From: Vicinamibacteria bacterium
Lineage (GTDB): Bacteria > Acidobacteriota > Vicinamibacteria > Fen-336
Direction of reading: 5' to 3'
Assembly (NCBI GenBank): GCA_023701125.1
Contig: JAMPXO010000023.1
Span: forward strand, 1-50,857
DNA length: 50,857 nt
Shown here: in pieces, positions 8,446 to 17,098 of the stretch
Numbering within the stretch: position 1 is the stretch's first letter
Layout: each line of letters starts with the position of its first letter
Program-made: the position numbers and the translations under genes
Notes under the pieces: model-generated
The model's database searches: none
The model's input: the letters and a program-made list of their open reading frames with translations, nothing else
What the model was told of the DNA's origin: nothing

Positions 8446-9465
8446 ATGAACCCTCCTCGTTTCTCCCTCCCCCGGGTCGATCTCGACGGCCGCTCGGTGC
8501 TGATCACCGGCGGCACGGGCAGCTTCGGCCATCGCTTCGTGCACACCGTCCTGGCCCGCCACCGGCCCCGGCGGCTGCTGGTCTACTCGCGCGACGAGCA
8601 GAAGCAGTTCGAGATGGCGCGAGCGTTCCGCAGCGACCAGCACCCGTGCCTGCGTTTCGTGATCGGCGACGTGCGCGACCGCGACCGGCTGCGACTGGCC
8701 CTGCGCGACGTGGACGACGTGGTCCACGCCGCCGCGCTGAAGCACGTGCCGACCGCCGAGGCCAACCCGTTCGAGTGCATCCGCACCAACGTGCTGGGCG
8801 CCGAGAACCTGGCCCAGGCGGCGATCGAGGCCGGCGTCCAGCGGGTGCTGGCGCTGTCGTCGGACAAGGCGGTCAACCCGATCAACCTCTACGGGGCGAG
8901 CAAGCTCGCCGCGGACAAGATCTTCGTCGCTGCCAACCAGGAGTCCGGTCGGGCGGCCACCCGCCTGTCGGTGGTTCGCTACGGCAACGTGGTCGGTTCG
9001 CGGGGCAGCGTGGTGCCCCACTACCGGGAGCTCGCCGCGCAGGGGCGCGGCCCGCTGCCGATCACCGATCCGCGCATGACGCGCTTCTGGATCACCCAGC
9101 AGGAGTGCGTGAACCTCGTGCTGTCCAGCCTCGCCCAGATGCGCGGCGGCGAGATCTTCGTGCCCAAGATCCCGAGCCTGCGCATCGCCGACCTCGGCCG
9201 CGCCCTGGCCCCGGGCCTGGAGCAGCAGGTCGTCGGCATCCGACCCGGCGAGAAGCTGCACGAGGCGCTGCTGACCGAGGACGACGCGCGCGCGGCGGTC
9301 GATCTCGGCGACCGCTACGTGATCGAGCCGACCTGGTGGTCGCAGCAGACGTACCTCGGCGCAGGCACCTCGCGGCTGCCGGAGGGTTTCCGCTACACGA
9401 GCGACCAGGGCTGCGATGCCGTGGACGCGGCCCGGCTCGCCGAGTTGCTGGAAGACGCCGGGTGA
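8446..9465 (+). CDS. UDP-GlcNAc 4,6-dehydratase/5-epimerase (inverting; WbjB/CapE/PseB family)
   Basis: 339-aa extended SDR. The NAD-binding motif is TGGTGSFG (about 21-28), and the active site is Y149-x-x-x-K153 in LYGASK with D140-K141 upstream, the Asp-Lys pair of inverting dehydratases (PseB, WbjB, FnlA). The RPGEKLHEALL motif is typical of this family. It converts UDP-GlcNAc to a 4-keto-6-deoxy-L-sugar. The next two genes are a reductase and a 2-epimerase, so the product is probably a UDP-L-6-deoxy-HexNAc and not pseudaminic acid, because no PseC-like aminotransferase is present. It overlaps the next gene by 4 nt (GTGA). Confidence 0.88.
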   Translation: MNPPRFSLPRVDLDGRSVLITGGTGSFGHRFVHTVLARHRPRRLLVYSRDEQKQFEMARAFRSDQHPCLRFVIGDVRDRDRLRLALRDVDDVVHAAALKHVPTAEANPFECIRTNVLGAENLAQAAIEAGVQRVLALSSDKAVNPINLYGASKLAADKIFVAANQESGRAATRLSVVRYGNVVGSRGSVVPHYRELAAQGRGPLPITDPRMTRFWITQQECVNLVLSSLAQMRGGEIFVPKIPSLRIADLGRALAPGLEQQVVGIRPGEKLHEALLTEDDARAAVDLGDRYVIEPTWWSQQTYLGAGTSRLPEGFRYTSDQGCDAVDAARLAELLEDAG

Positions 9466-10331
9466 GCGTGGCGACGCGGGTCCTGGTCCTCGGCGGCGGC
9501 GGGCTGCTGGGCCACCACCTGCTGGCGGAGCTCGGGTCGCGCCATGAGACCTGGGCCGGCGTTCGTGGCTCGGCCCAGCCGTTGCTGGCGCGCAGGCTTT
9601 GCCCGGTGGCTCGCCTGGTCGACCTCGATGCGGACGCCTTCGACACCGTGATCGCGGCGTTCGAGCGGGCGCGGCCGACCGTGGTCGTCAACGCGCTCGG
9701 CCTCGTCCGCCAGCGCCTGCGCCACGGCGACGAGGCCGCGGCGATCGCCACCAACGCGCTGTTTCCACACCAGCTGGAGCGGCTGTGCGCCGGTGCCGGC
9801 GCGCGGCTCGTGCAGGTCAGCACCGACTGCGTCTTCTCCGGCCGGCGTGGGCCGTACGGCGAGGACGACGCGCCGGACCCGGTCGACCTGTACGGCCGCA
9901 CCAAGCTGCTCGGAGAGCCGCGCGGCGCCGACACGCTGGTCCTCCGCACGTCGTTCGTCGGCCGCGAGCTGGGCAGCGACCGCGGCCTGCTCGAGTGGCT
10001 GCTGCGGCAGCCCGGGCCGACGGTGCCGGGCCACGGCAACGCCCTGTTCTCGGGCCTCTCCGCGGGCGCCCTCGCCCGCGCCATCGGCGTGGCGATCGAG
10101 CGTGGCCTGCGCGGCCTCTACCACGTGGCCGCCGAGCCGATCTCCAAGCACGACCTGCTGCTGCGGCTGGTGGCGGCGCTCGGCCTTCCGCTCCGGGTCG
10201 TGCCCCACGACGAGCCGCGGATCGACCGCCGACTCGACGGGCGCCGGTTCGCCGCGGCCACGGGACTGCCGCTGCTCTCCTGGAGCCAGATGGCCGAGGA
10301 GCTGACCGAGCCCGTGGGCGGGCGGGCATGA
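9462..10331 (+). CDS. RmlD-like nucleotide-sugar 4-ketoreductase (WbvR-type)
   Basis: 289-aa SDR from GTG 9462, overlapping the dehydratase stop. It shows a glycine-rich GGGGLLG NAD(P) motif near the N-terminus, the RmlD-type STDCVFSG strand and an LYGRTKLLGE catalytic Tyr/Lys motif. It should reduce the 4-keto sugar from the preceding enzyme. CapF/WbjC-type reductases of the L-FucNAc pathway have about 370 aa with a C-terminal cupin; this protein stops after the SDR. It is therefore closer to the RmlD-like WbvR of the UDP-L-QuiNAc pathway. That stereochemical assignment is inference. Confidence 0.8.
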   Translation: MSVATRVLVLGGGGLLGHHLLAELGSRHETWAGVRGSAQPLLARRLCPVARLVDLDADAFDTVIAAFERARPTVVVNALGLVRQRLRHGDEAAAIATNALFPHQLERLCAGAGARLVQVSTDCVFSGRRGPYGEDDAPDPVDLYGRTKLLGEPRGADTLVLRTSFVGRELGSDRGLLEWLLRQPGPTVPGHGNALFSGLSAGALARAIGVAIERGLRGLYHVAAEPISKHDLLLRLVAALGLPLRVVPHDEPRIDRRLDGRRFAAATGLPLLSWSQMAEELTEPVGGRA

Positions 10332-11419
10332 AGGTCGTCACCCTGCTCGGAACCCGGCCCGAGATCATCCGCCTCTCGCAGATCGTCCAGCGGCTCGACG
10401 CGTGCACGAACCACACCCTCGTCCACACGGGGCAGAACCACGACGCCGCGCTCTCGTCGAGCTTCTTCGAGGAACTGGGCCTGCGCGCCCCCGACGTCCA
10501 GCTCGGCATCGACGCGGCGACGCCGGCCGGCCGCATGGGCCAGGTCATTTCCCGTTTCGACGAGGTGCTGGAGCGGTCGACACCCGACCGCGTCGTGATC
10601 CTCGGCGACACCGACAGCGGGCTCGGCGCCCTGCCGGCCGCGCGCCGCGGCATCCCGATCTACCACCTCGAGGCGGGCAACCGCTGCCACGACCCGAGGG
10701 TGCCGGAAGAGCTCAACCGGCGGCTGATCGACCACGCGAGCGACGTGCTGCTCCCGTACACCGAGCGCAGCCGCGGCAACCTGCTGCGCGAGGGCATCCC
10801 GCCGGCGCGGACCTTCGTCGTCGGCAACCCGATCGGCGAGGTGCTGGCGGCCCACGAGCCGGCGATCGCGACCTCGACCGTGCACGAGCGGCTACGGCTG
10901 GGGCCGGCGCAGTACTTCCTGGCCACGGTCCATCGCGCCGAGAACGTGGACCCACCGGAGCGCCTGCGCTCGCTGTTCGCTGCCCTCGACGCCGTCGCCC
11001 GGCGGCACGCGAAGCCGGTGGTCGTCGGCGTCCACCCACGGACCGCCGATCGCCTGGCGCACGCGGGCTTCGCCCCCGACTCCTCCGCCGTGCGCCTGCT
11101 GCCTCCGTTCGGTCTCGCCGACTTCGTCCGCCTCGAGCGCGAGGCACTGGCGGTGCTGTCCGACAGCGGCACCGTCCAGGAGGAGTGCTGCCTGCTCCAC
11201 GTCCCGTGCGTCACGCTGCGCGACAGCACGGAGCGGCCGGAGACGCTCGAGTGCGGCGCCGGCGTGCTGGCCGGGGTCGAGCCTGACAACGTGCTCCGGG
11301 CGCTCGCCACGGTGCTCGACTCGTCGCGCGACTGGAGCCCTCCGCCCGAGTACCTGCGCCGCGACGTCGCCGCGACCGTCGTGAAACTGGTCGTGGGGCG
11401 TTCGCCCGCTCGCCCATGA
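10328..11419 (+). CDS. non-hydrolysing UDP-HexNAc 2-epimerase (WecB/WbjD/WbvD family)
   Basis: 363 aa. The family is shown by the N-terminal LLGTRPEIIRL, HTGQNHD, the GDTDSGL and HLEAGNR active-site strands, TVHRAENVD and the late SDSGTVQEE motif that holds the UDP. It inverts C2 of a UDP-N-acetyl sugar. As the third enzyme behind a 4,6-dehydratase/5-epimerase and a reductase, it would finish UDP-L-QuiNAc or UDP-L-FucNAc. Start ATG overlaps the previous stop as ATGA, and its own stop overlaps the next start, so it is translationally coupled on both sides. Confidence 0.88.
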   Translation: MKVVTLLGTRPEIIRLSQIVQRLDACTNHTLVHTGQNHDAALSSSFFEELGLRAPDVQLGIDAATPAGRMGQVISRFDEVLERSTPDRVVILGDTDSGLGALPAARRGIPIYHLEAGNRCHDPRVPEELNRRLIDHASDVLLPYTERSRGNLLREGIPPARTFVVGNPIGEVLAAHEPAIATSTVHERLRLGPAQYFLATVHRAENVDPPERLRSLFAALDAVARRHAKPVVVGVHPRTADRLAHAGFAPDSSAVRLLPPFGLADFVRLEREALAVLSDSGTVQEECCLLHVPCVTLRDSTERPETLECGAGVLAGVEPDNVLRALATVLDSSRDWSPPPEYLRRDVAATVVKLVVGRSPARP

Positions 11420-12198
11420 ACGGCCTGCGCGCGGTCTTCGCCTATCGCGGCTATGTCTGGCGCAACGCCGTCAACGAGGTGCGCTACCGGTACGCGGGCA
11501 GCGGCATGGGCGTGTTCTGGAACGTGATCAACCCCGCGCTCCAGGTCGTCCTGTTCGGCGTGCTGTTCGGGCTCGCGCAGATCCCGCAGGACCTGACGGG
11601 ACGGGAACGCTGGCTGCACCTGTGCCTGGGCCTGCTGCCCTGGCTCGGCTTCGCGGAGACGCTGGCCCGGGTCAGCCTCGCCTTCGTGCGCAGCGCAGGC
11701 CTGCTGCGCGTGACCAACGTGCCGCTCGAGGTCCTGGTGGCCGAGAGCACGCTGGCCTCGGCGCTCGGCGCGCAACTGGCGGTCGGCGTGCTGCTCGTCG
11801 CGGCGGTCGCCAGCGGGGTCGCGCTCCATCCACGACTGCTGCTGTTGCCGCTGGCCGTCGCCCTGCTCCACGCCTTCGCCTTCGGCCTCGGCCTGCTGCT
11901 GGCGAGTTGGCGGGCCTTCTTCGCCGACACCTCGGAGGTGTTGCGGGTCGTGACCCAGCTCTGGATGTGGACGATGCCGATCGCCTATCCGGAGGCGCTG
12001 GTCCCGGCCGCGCTGCGCCCGTGGCTCGGGCTCAACCCGCCGTGGGTCTACCTGCAGCAGATCCGGGCCCTCGGCCTGGGCCAAACCGACCTCGACCCTT
12101 CGTCCTGGCTGCTGATGTTCGGCTGGCCGATCGTCTCCTGCGCCGTGGGCCTGCTGGTCGTCCAGCGCCTGCGCTCGCAGGTGCTGGACGTGGCATGA
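11416..12198 (+). CDS. ABC-2 type polysaccharide export permease (Wzm/KpsM-like)
   Basis: 260-aa inner-membrane protein with six hydrophobic stretches. The N-terminal amphipathic part (RNAVNEVRYRYAGSGMGVFW) and the conserved central and C-terminal helices (LWMWTMPIAYPEALVP) are typical of Wzm/TagG/KpsM permeases. With the next gene it would move lipid-linked polysaccharide across the inner membrane. Start ATG 11416 overlaps the epimerase stop, and its stop overlaps the ATPase start. Confidence 0.88.
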   Translation: MNGLRAVFAYRGYVWRNAVNEVRYRYAGSGMGVFWNVINPALQVVLFGVLFGLAQIPQDLTGRERWLHLCLGLLPWLGFAETLARVSLAFVRSAGLLRVTNVPLEVLVAESTLASALGAQLAVGVLLVAAVASGVALHPRLLLLPLAVALLHAFAFGLGLLLASWRAFFADTSEVLRVVTQLWMWTMPIAYPEALVPAALRPWLGLNPPWVYLQQIRALGLGQTDLDPSSWLLMFGWPIVSCAVGLLVVQRLRSQVLDVA

Positions 12199-12923
12199 CG
12201 GCGCTGGTGTCGGCCGAAGGCGTCGGCAAGCAGTTCCGGATCTACTCTCGCCCGCTCGATCGCGCGATCGACTGGCTGACGCCTGCCCCGGCGCGGCGCG
12301 GCGTGGCGATCTGGGCCGTCCGCGGCGTCACCTTGAACGTGCGCCCGGGTTTCGTGCTGGGCGTGATCGGCCGCAACGGGGCAGGCAAGACCAGCCTGCT
12401 GCGGATGCTCGGGGGCTCGCTGTTGCCGACCGAGGGCCGCTGCGAGCGGCGCGGCCGGGTGTTGTCGCTGCAGGGGCTCAACCTCGCCCTCACCGGCGCG
12501 CTGACCGGCCGCCAGAACGTCGAGGTGGCTGCCTCCCTGTTGCGGCTGCCCACGGGCTACGCGCAGCGTCACATGGACCAGATCCACGAGTTCTCGGGGC
12601 TTTTCGAGTTCTTCGATCGCCCGGTCGGAACCTACTCCGCGGGCATGAGGGTCCGGCTCGCCTGCGCGACGTTCGCCTTCCTCGACGCCGACATCCTGCT
12701 GCTCGACGAGGCCCTCACCGGCGGCGACAGGTTCTTCGCGGAACGCTACTCCGCCCGGCTCGAGTCGCTGATCGCGGGCGGCGTCGGCGTGGTGATGGCC
12801 TCGCACAGCATGGACGCCGTGAAGCGGCACTGCCACGAGGTGCTGATCCTGGAACGCGGCGCGGTGGCCTTCCAGGGCGCGCCTGGCGAAGCCATCCGCC
12901 GCTACCTCGGCTCCCGGCCCTGA
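12195..12923 (+). CDS. ABC polysaccharide export ATPase (Wzt/KpsT-like)
   Basis: 242 aa, a bare nucleotide-binding domain. Walker A is GRNGAGKTS (59-67), the signature is YSAGMRVRL in the position of LSGGQ, Walker B is ADILLLDEAL, and the H-loop is ASHSM. The KQFRIYSRPLDRA opening and YSAGM signature are characteristic of polysaccharide exporters. There is no C-terminal carbohydrate-binding domain of the O9a Wzt kind, so export would be KpsT-like and not dependent on a modified chain end. It overlaps the permease gene by 4 nt; the next gene starts 12 nt downstream. Confidence 0.88.
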   Translation: MTALVSAEGVGKQFRIYSRPLDRAIDWLTPAPARRGVAIWAVRGVTLNVRPGFVLGVIGRNGAGKTSLLRMLGGSLLPTEGRCERRGRVLSLQGLNLALTGALTGRQNVEVAASLLRLPTGYAQRHMDQIHEFSGLFEFFDRPVGTYSAGMRVRLACATFAFLDADILLLDEALTGGDRFFAERYSARLESLIAGGVGVVMASHSMDAVKRHCHEVLILERGAVAFQGAPGEAIRRYLGSRP

Positions 12924-12935
12924 GACCGGAAACGG

Positions 12936-14933
12936 ATGCGGGTCCTGGTCGTGGCGATGGTGGACAGCGTTCACACCGCCCGCTGGCTCGCCCCGCTGCA
13001 GGGTGCCGGCTGGGACGTGCACCTGTTCCCCAGCACGCCCCCGCAGCTTCCACACCCCCTCTCGTGCGGTGTCACGCTGCACGGTTACGGCCGCCGCCCG
13101 AAGTCTCTCGCTCCCGGCCTGACCTGGCGCTCGTTGTCGCTCGCGCAGGGGAAGCTCGGCCGCGTGGCGCAATGGCTCGCTCCGGAACCCCCGAAGCACG
13201 TCACGCTGCTGCGCCTGATAGAGCGCCTGCAGCCGGACCTCGTCCACTCGATGGAGACCCAATCCGCGGGTTACCTGACTGCGGCCGCGAAGGCGGAGGC
13301 GCACCGCTTCCCGCCCTGGCTGCACTCGTCCTGGGGCAGCGACATCTTTCTCTTCGACCGCCTCGCGGCCCACCGCGAGAACGTCCGCAGGGTGCTCGCG
13401 GCCTGCGACGCCTTCCACACCGACTGCCAGCGCGACGTGGCGCTGGCGCGCGATGCGGGCTTCAGGGGACGCATCGCGGCGGTGATCGCGGGCCAGGGCG
13501 GCCTGGATCTCGAGCGTGTCGCGGCGCTTCGCTCCACGGCTCCCCCGGCGCAGCGAACCGAGATCGTCGTCAAGGGCCACCAGGGCTGGGCGGGCCGCGG
13601 CCTGGTCGCGCTGCGCGCGCTCGACCTCGTGGCGCCCAGCCTGCGGGGCTTCCGGATCTCCGTGGTCAGCGCGCCGCCCGAGGTCCAGATCGCTGCCGAA
13701 TTGCTCGCGCAGCGCCACGGGCTCCGCATCGACCTCGTGCCCCCCGGCACTCCTCACGACGAGATGCTCCGGCTTCACGGCCGGGCGCGGGTCTCCCTCG
13801 GCCTCGCCATCAGCGACGGTGTCGTCAACGCGATGCTCGAAGCGATGGCCATGGGGTCGTTCCCGATCCAGTCGGACACCGGCTGCGGCTGCGACTGGAT
13901 CCACCACGGCGAGACCGGTTTCCTCGTGCACCCGGAAGACCCGGAGGCGGTGGCGGCGGCCCTGCGCGTCGCGCTGCACGACGACGCCATCGTGGATCGC
14001 GCGGCGGAGTCGAACGCCGAGACCGTGCGTCAGCGGCTCGACCAGCGCGTGGTGGGGCCGGAGATCCTGGCCCTCTATCGGGCGGTGGCGAGCTCGGCGC
14101 CCGCCCGCACCTCGGTGCCGACGCGGGCCGCGCGACCGCGACACCGCTGGCCGTGGCCGCTGGCCCACGAGTCCGCGGGGCTGCTCCTCTTCTGGATGCC
14201 GAAGGCCGGCTGCTCCACACTGACCGAGTGGTTCCTCGAAGCAGCCGGGCGCGCGGAGGCGCTGGCACGGCAGCCGGGCACGGGTCGCGAGCAGAAGGCC
14301 CACGGCTATCGCGACGGCGCGTGGTTCGTGGAGCAGGGCTTCAATGGCTCGCGCTGGAGCCGCGCCCGGCGGCTCGACGCGCTCTACGGTCGCGCCGACC
14401 TGACCCGGGTCGTCGTCGTCCGCAACCCGTTGCTGCGTCTCGTCTCGTCCTACTTCGCGACGCTCGGCGACCCCGTCGTCCAGCGCGAGATGCGCGCCAG
14501 CGGCCTTTCGCTGGGCGTGGACCCCGGTGCCGTGACCTTCCGCCGTTTCGTCGAGCTGCTGGAGGCCGTCGACCTCGACGAGTGCGACGCCCACGTGCGC
14601 CGCCAGCTCACCAACGACTGCTGGCACCGCTCGGTCGGCGTGGACCACGTCGTGCGCCTGGAGCGGCTGACGCCGGACTTCGACGCCCTGTGCGAGCGGC
14701 TCGGGTTGCCGCCCGTGCGGCGCGCACTGGGCGTGCGGCCGAAACGGCCTCGCGAGGACGCGGCCCACCCGAGCGCCGACGTCCCGTATCGCGAGCTGAT
14801 GGCGGCGCTGCGGGCCGGCCGCGGCCTGCCGGCGAACGAGCAGTTCTACGACGACGTACTCGTGCAGCGGGCATCAGCGCTGTACGCGGACGACCTGCGC
14901 GTCCTCGGTTACCAGGGGCCCCGGGACCACTGA
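12936..14933 (+). CDS. fusion protein: GT4-type glycosyltransferase + carbohydrate sulfotransferase
   Basis: 665 aa. Residues about 1-385 form a GT-B glycosyltransferase: N-terminal MRVLVVAMVDSVHTARWL, the acceptor-side HSSWGSD motif, and the donor-site region SDGVVNAMLEAMAMGSFPI, which contains the GT4 E-x7-E-like signature. After a linker rich in R, P and A, residues about 410-665 look like a sulfotransferase of the HNK-1/sulfotransfer_2 group. They show a 5'-phosphosulfate loop FWMPKAGCSTLTEW and a 3'-phosphate motif VVVVRNPLLRLVSSY. One polypeptide could thus add a sugar and sulfate the chain from PAPS. It is the last gene of the operon and overlaps the convergent gene by 25 nt. The activity and fusion reading come from motifs. 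Confidence 0.8.
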   Translation: MRVLVVAMVDSVHTARWLAPLQGAGWDVHLFPSTPPQLPHPLSCGVTLHGYGRRPKSLAPGLTWRSLSLAQGKLGRVAQWLAPEPPKHVTLLRLIERLQPDLVHSMETQSAGYLTAAAKAEAHRFPPWLHSSWGSDIFLFDRLAAHRENVRRVLAACDAFHTDCQRDVALARDAGFRGRIAAVIAGQGGLDLERVAALRSTAPPAQRTEIVVKGHQGWAGRGLVALRALDLVAPSLRGFRISVVSAPPEVQIAAELLAQRHGLRIDLVPPGTPHDEMLRLHGRARVSLGLAISDGVVNAMLEAMAMGSFPIQSDTGCGCDWIHHGETGFLVHPEDPEAVAAALRVALHDDAIVDRAAESNAETVRQRLDQRVVGPEILALYRAVASSAPARTSVPTRAARPRHRWPWPLAHESAGLLLFWMPKAGCSTLTEWFLEAAGRAEALARQPGTGREQKAHGYRDGAWFVEQGFNGSRWSRARRLDALYGRADLTRVVVVRNPLLRLVSSYFATLGDPVVQREMRASGLSLGVDPGAVTFRRFVELLEAVDLDECDAHVRRQLTNDCWHRSVGVDHVVRLERLTPDFDALCERLGLPPVRRALGVRPKRPREDAAHPSADVPYRELMAALRAGRGLPANEQFYDDVLVQRASALYADDLRVLGYQGPRDH

Positions 14934-17098
14934 GACCGGGCGGCCCTCCGAAGGCGGCGGGGCAACAGGCGACCGACCCGCTTCCGCAACTCGAGCGCGA
15001 CCCGGCGCGGGACACGAAGAGCCAGCGGCGGCCAGGCCGCGAGCGCGCGCCACCCTGCGCGCGCGGCGCGCCGCCACTCGTCGCGGTTCAGGTGCAGGCG
15101 CGCCAGCGCGACCAGGTGACGCGCCATCAACTGTCGTCGGCGCAGCGGGCCGAGCAGGCGGTCGGGCCCGAGCACCCGGTCGACCATCACCTCGCTGGCC
15201 TCGATCTGGCTGGCGGGGTCGAGCGCTGCGTTGGCGCCGTGCATGCGGACCCCGCTCAACGGCTCGTCGATCCCGAGCACGCGAGAGGTGCGGGCCACGG
15301 CGATCCAGAAGAGCAGGTCCTCCGCCACCCGCCGGCCCTCGTCGAAGCGCATGGCAGCGATCGCCTCCCGGCGCAGCATCACCGTGGGCGTGGCGATCGT
15401 GCACTTGCGCGCGAGTTCCGCGTACACCCACCCACTCTGGCGCCCGGAGGACACGACCTCGAGCCACTCGCCGCTGGCCGCCATTCGCAGGTAGGACGTG
15501 TGCGACATCGCCGCGTCGGGGTTCTCCTCCATCAGCGCGACCTGCCGGCGCAGCTTGCCCGGGCGGAACAGGTCATCGGAATCGAGCAGTGCGACGTACT
15601 TGCCGGTCGCGACCGCGAGGCCTGCGTTCCGGGCCGCCGCGGCGCCGGCGTGCTCCTGGCGCAGCAACCGGACCCGGGAGTCGGCGAGCGGGAGCACGGC
15701 GGCGAGGTCCTCGGTCGAGCCGTCGTCGACGACGATCACCTCGAAGTCGTCGTAGTCCTGGGCGAGCGCGCTGTCGACCGCCGCGCGCAGCCAGGCCGCA
15801 CGGTTGAACGCGGGGATCACGACGCTGACCCGGGGCCACGGCGCCGCGGCCGGAGCCGGGGGACGGGTGGGCTCGCGCCCCGGCCAGAACAGGCCCTGGA
15901 AGGCGCGGCGCGCGTCGTCGGCGTCGAAGTCGGCCCGGCTCCGTGCGCGGGCGTTGCGGGCCAGGCGCGCCCGCAGCTCGGGCTCCTCGATCAGCCGGCG
16001 CAGGGCCGCGGCCAGCGCCGCCGGGTCGTCGCGGTCGACGAGGAGCCCACACTCGTGTTGCCGCAGGTAGCGGGCGACGAACGTGTCGGCGGGGACGTGG
16101 GCAAGCAGCGGCCGGCCACTGGCCAGGTAATCGGGCAGCTTGGTCGGCGTCGCCGTGCGGACGATCTGCGGGAACGGCGCATCGAACGCGAACGGCAGGA
16201 ACAGCACGTCCGCCGCCTTCATGGCGGTGCGGATCTCCTCCAGGCTCGCCCAGGGGCGCAACTCGAACGGCCCCTCGATCCCGGCCGCCGCGAGATCCTT
16301 CGGGTCGGCGCTCGAGTACAGGACCAGCCCGATGTCGAGCGGGGCGAGCTCCCGGATCGCCGCCAGCAGGTTGACGAGTGCGCCGTGGTGGGCGTGATAG
16401 ATCGAGCCGCAGAACACGATCTCGACGCGGGGGGGCACGCGAGGCCAGGGCCGGGAGGCGGACGCTTCGTCGGCGTCGCCGCGGAGCAGGTCGGGATCGG
16501 CCGGCAGGCGGATCACGACCGGGCGCAGGCCGTCACGCCGCGCGAGTTCCTCCGCCATCACTTCGTTGGTGACGACGACGGCCGCGGCATCGGCGAGCAG
16601 GTGCGGCTCCGCCCAGCCTGCGAAGGCGCTGGCGATGCGGCCCTGGAGCCCCGGCATGGAGCGGAACTTGTGCGCGTACCAGTCGAACATCACCACGTGG
16701 AACGGCAAGCCGAGCGAGCGGGCCGCGTGAGCGCAGGCGACCATCTCGAAGACCTCTCCCGTGCAGCAGACGATCGCGCGCGCGCCGTGTTGACCGGCCA
16801 GGCGACGGATGGCGTCCGCGCGACTGCTCCCGCGCACCACCATGTCCGTCAGCGCTGCGGCCGTGCGCAGGCCCCAGACGCGGGTGGAGACGCGCGGCTC
16901 GGGCGGCAGCGGCACGGTGGCGGCGCGGAGTGCACGCGGCACCACCTTGGCTTCGAGGTTCATCGACGTCAGCAGCAGGACGTCGTGATGGTCGAGGCCC
17001 TCGAGCAGGCGACCGAGCACGATCGCCTGGCCGTTCGGCGCGGGCGGCAGGGTGTGGGAGACGATCGCCACCGGGCCCGGCGGCGTGGTACTCGTCAC
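14909..17098 (-). CDS. fusion protein: GT4-like + GT2 glycosyltransferase
   Basis: 729 aa from GTG 17098. Residues about 1-400 are a GT-B domain (IVSHTLPPAPNGQAI start, FCGSIYHAHHGAL in the donor half, then TPTKLPDYLASGRPLLAH). Residues about 425-729 are a GT-A GT2 domain (VSVVIPAFNRAAWL, VIVVDDGSTED, LLDSDD as the DxD metal site, AEDLLFW later). Two different linkages could be made by one chain. It is translationally coupled to the upstream GT2 gene (GTGA overlap) and converges on the sulfotransferase fusion gene, so the polysaccharide locus is split over both strands. Confidence 0.85.
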   Translation of the reverse strand: MTSTTPPGPVAIVSHTLPPAPNGQAIVLGRLLEGLDHHDVLLLTSMNLEAKVVPRALRAATVPLPPEPRVSTRVWGLRTAAALTDMVVRGSSRADAIRRLAGQHGARAIVCCTGEVFEMVACAHAARSLGLPFHVVMFDWYAHKFRSMPGLQGRIASAFAGWAEPHLLADAAAVVVTNEVMAEELARRDGLRPVVIRLPADPDLLRGDADEASASRPWPRVPPRVEIVFCGSIYHAHHGALVNLLAAIRELAPLDIGLVLYSSADPKDLAAAGIEGPFELRPWASLEEIRTAMKAADVLFLPFAFDAPFPQIVRTATPTKLPDYLASGRPLLAHVPADTFVARYLRQHECGLLVDRDDPAALAAALRRLIEEPELRARLARNARARSRADFDADDARRAFQGLFWPGREPTRPPAPAAAPWPRVSVVIPAFNRAAWLRAAVDSALAQDYDDFEVIVVDDGSTEDLAAVLPLADSRVRLLRQEHAGAAAARNAGLAVATGKYVALLDSDDLFRPGKLRRQVALMEENPDAAMSHTSYLRMAASGEWLEVVSSGRQSGWVYAELARKCTIATPTVMLRREAIAAMRFDEGRRVAEDLLFWIAVARTSRVLGIDEPLSGVRMHGANAALDPASQIEASEVMVDRVLGPDRLLGPLRRRQLMARHLVALARLHLNRDEWRRAARAGWRALAAWPPLALRVPRRVALELRKRVGRLLPRRLRRAARSQWSRGPW

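Noticed and set aside
12048-14768. A 906-aa minus-strand frame opposite the ABC transporter and GT-sulfotransferase genes
   Set aside because: Low-complexity R/A/H/D/V antisense frame without motifs; the + strand genes are clear.
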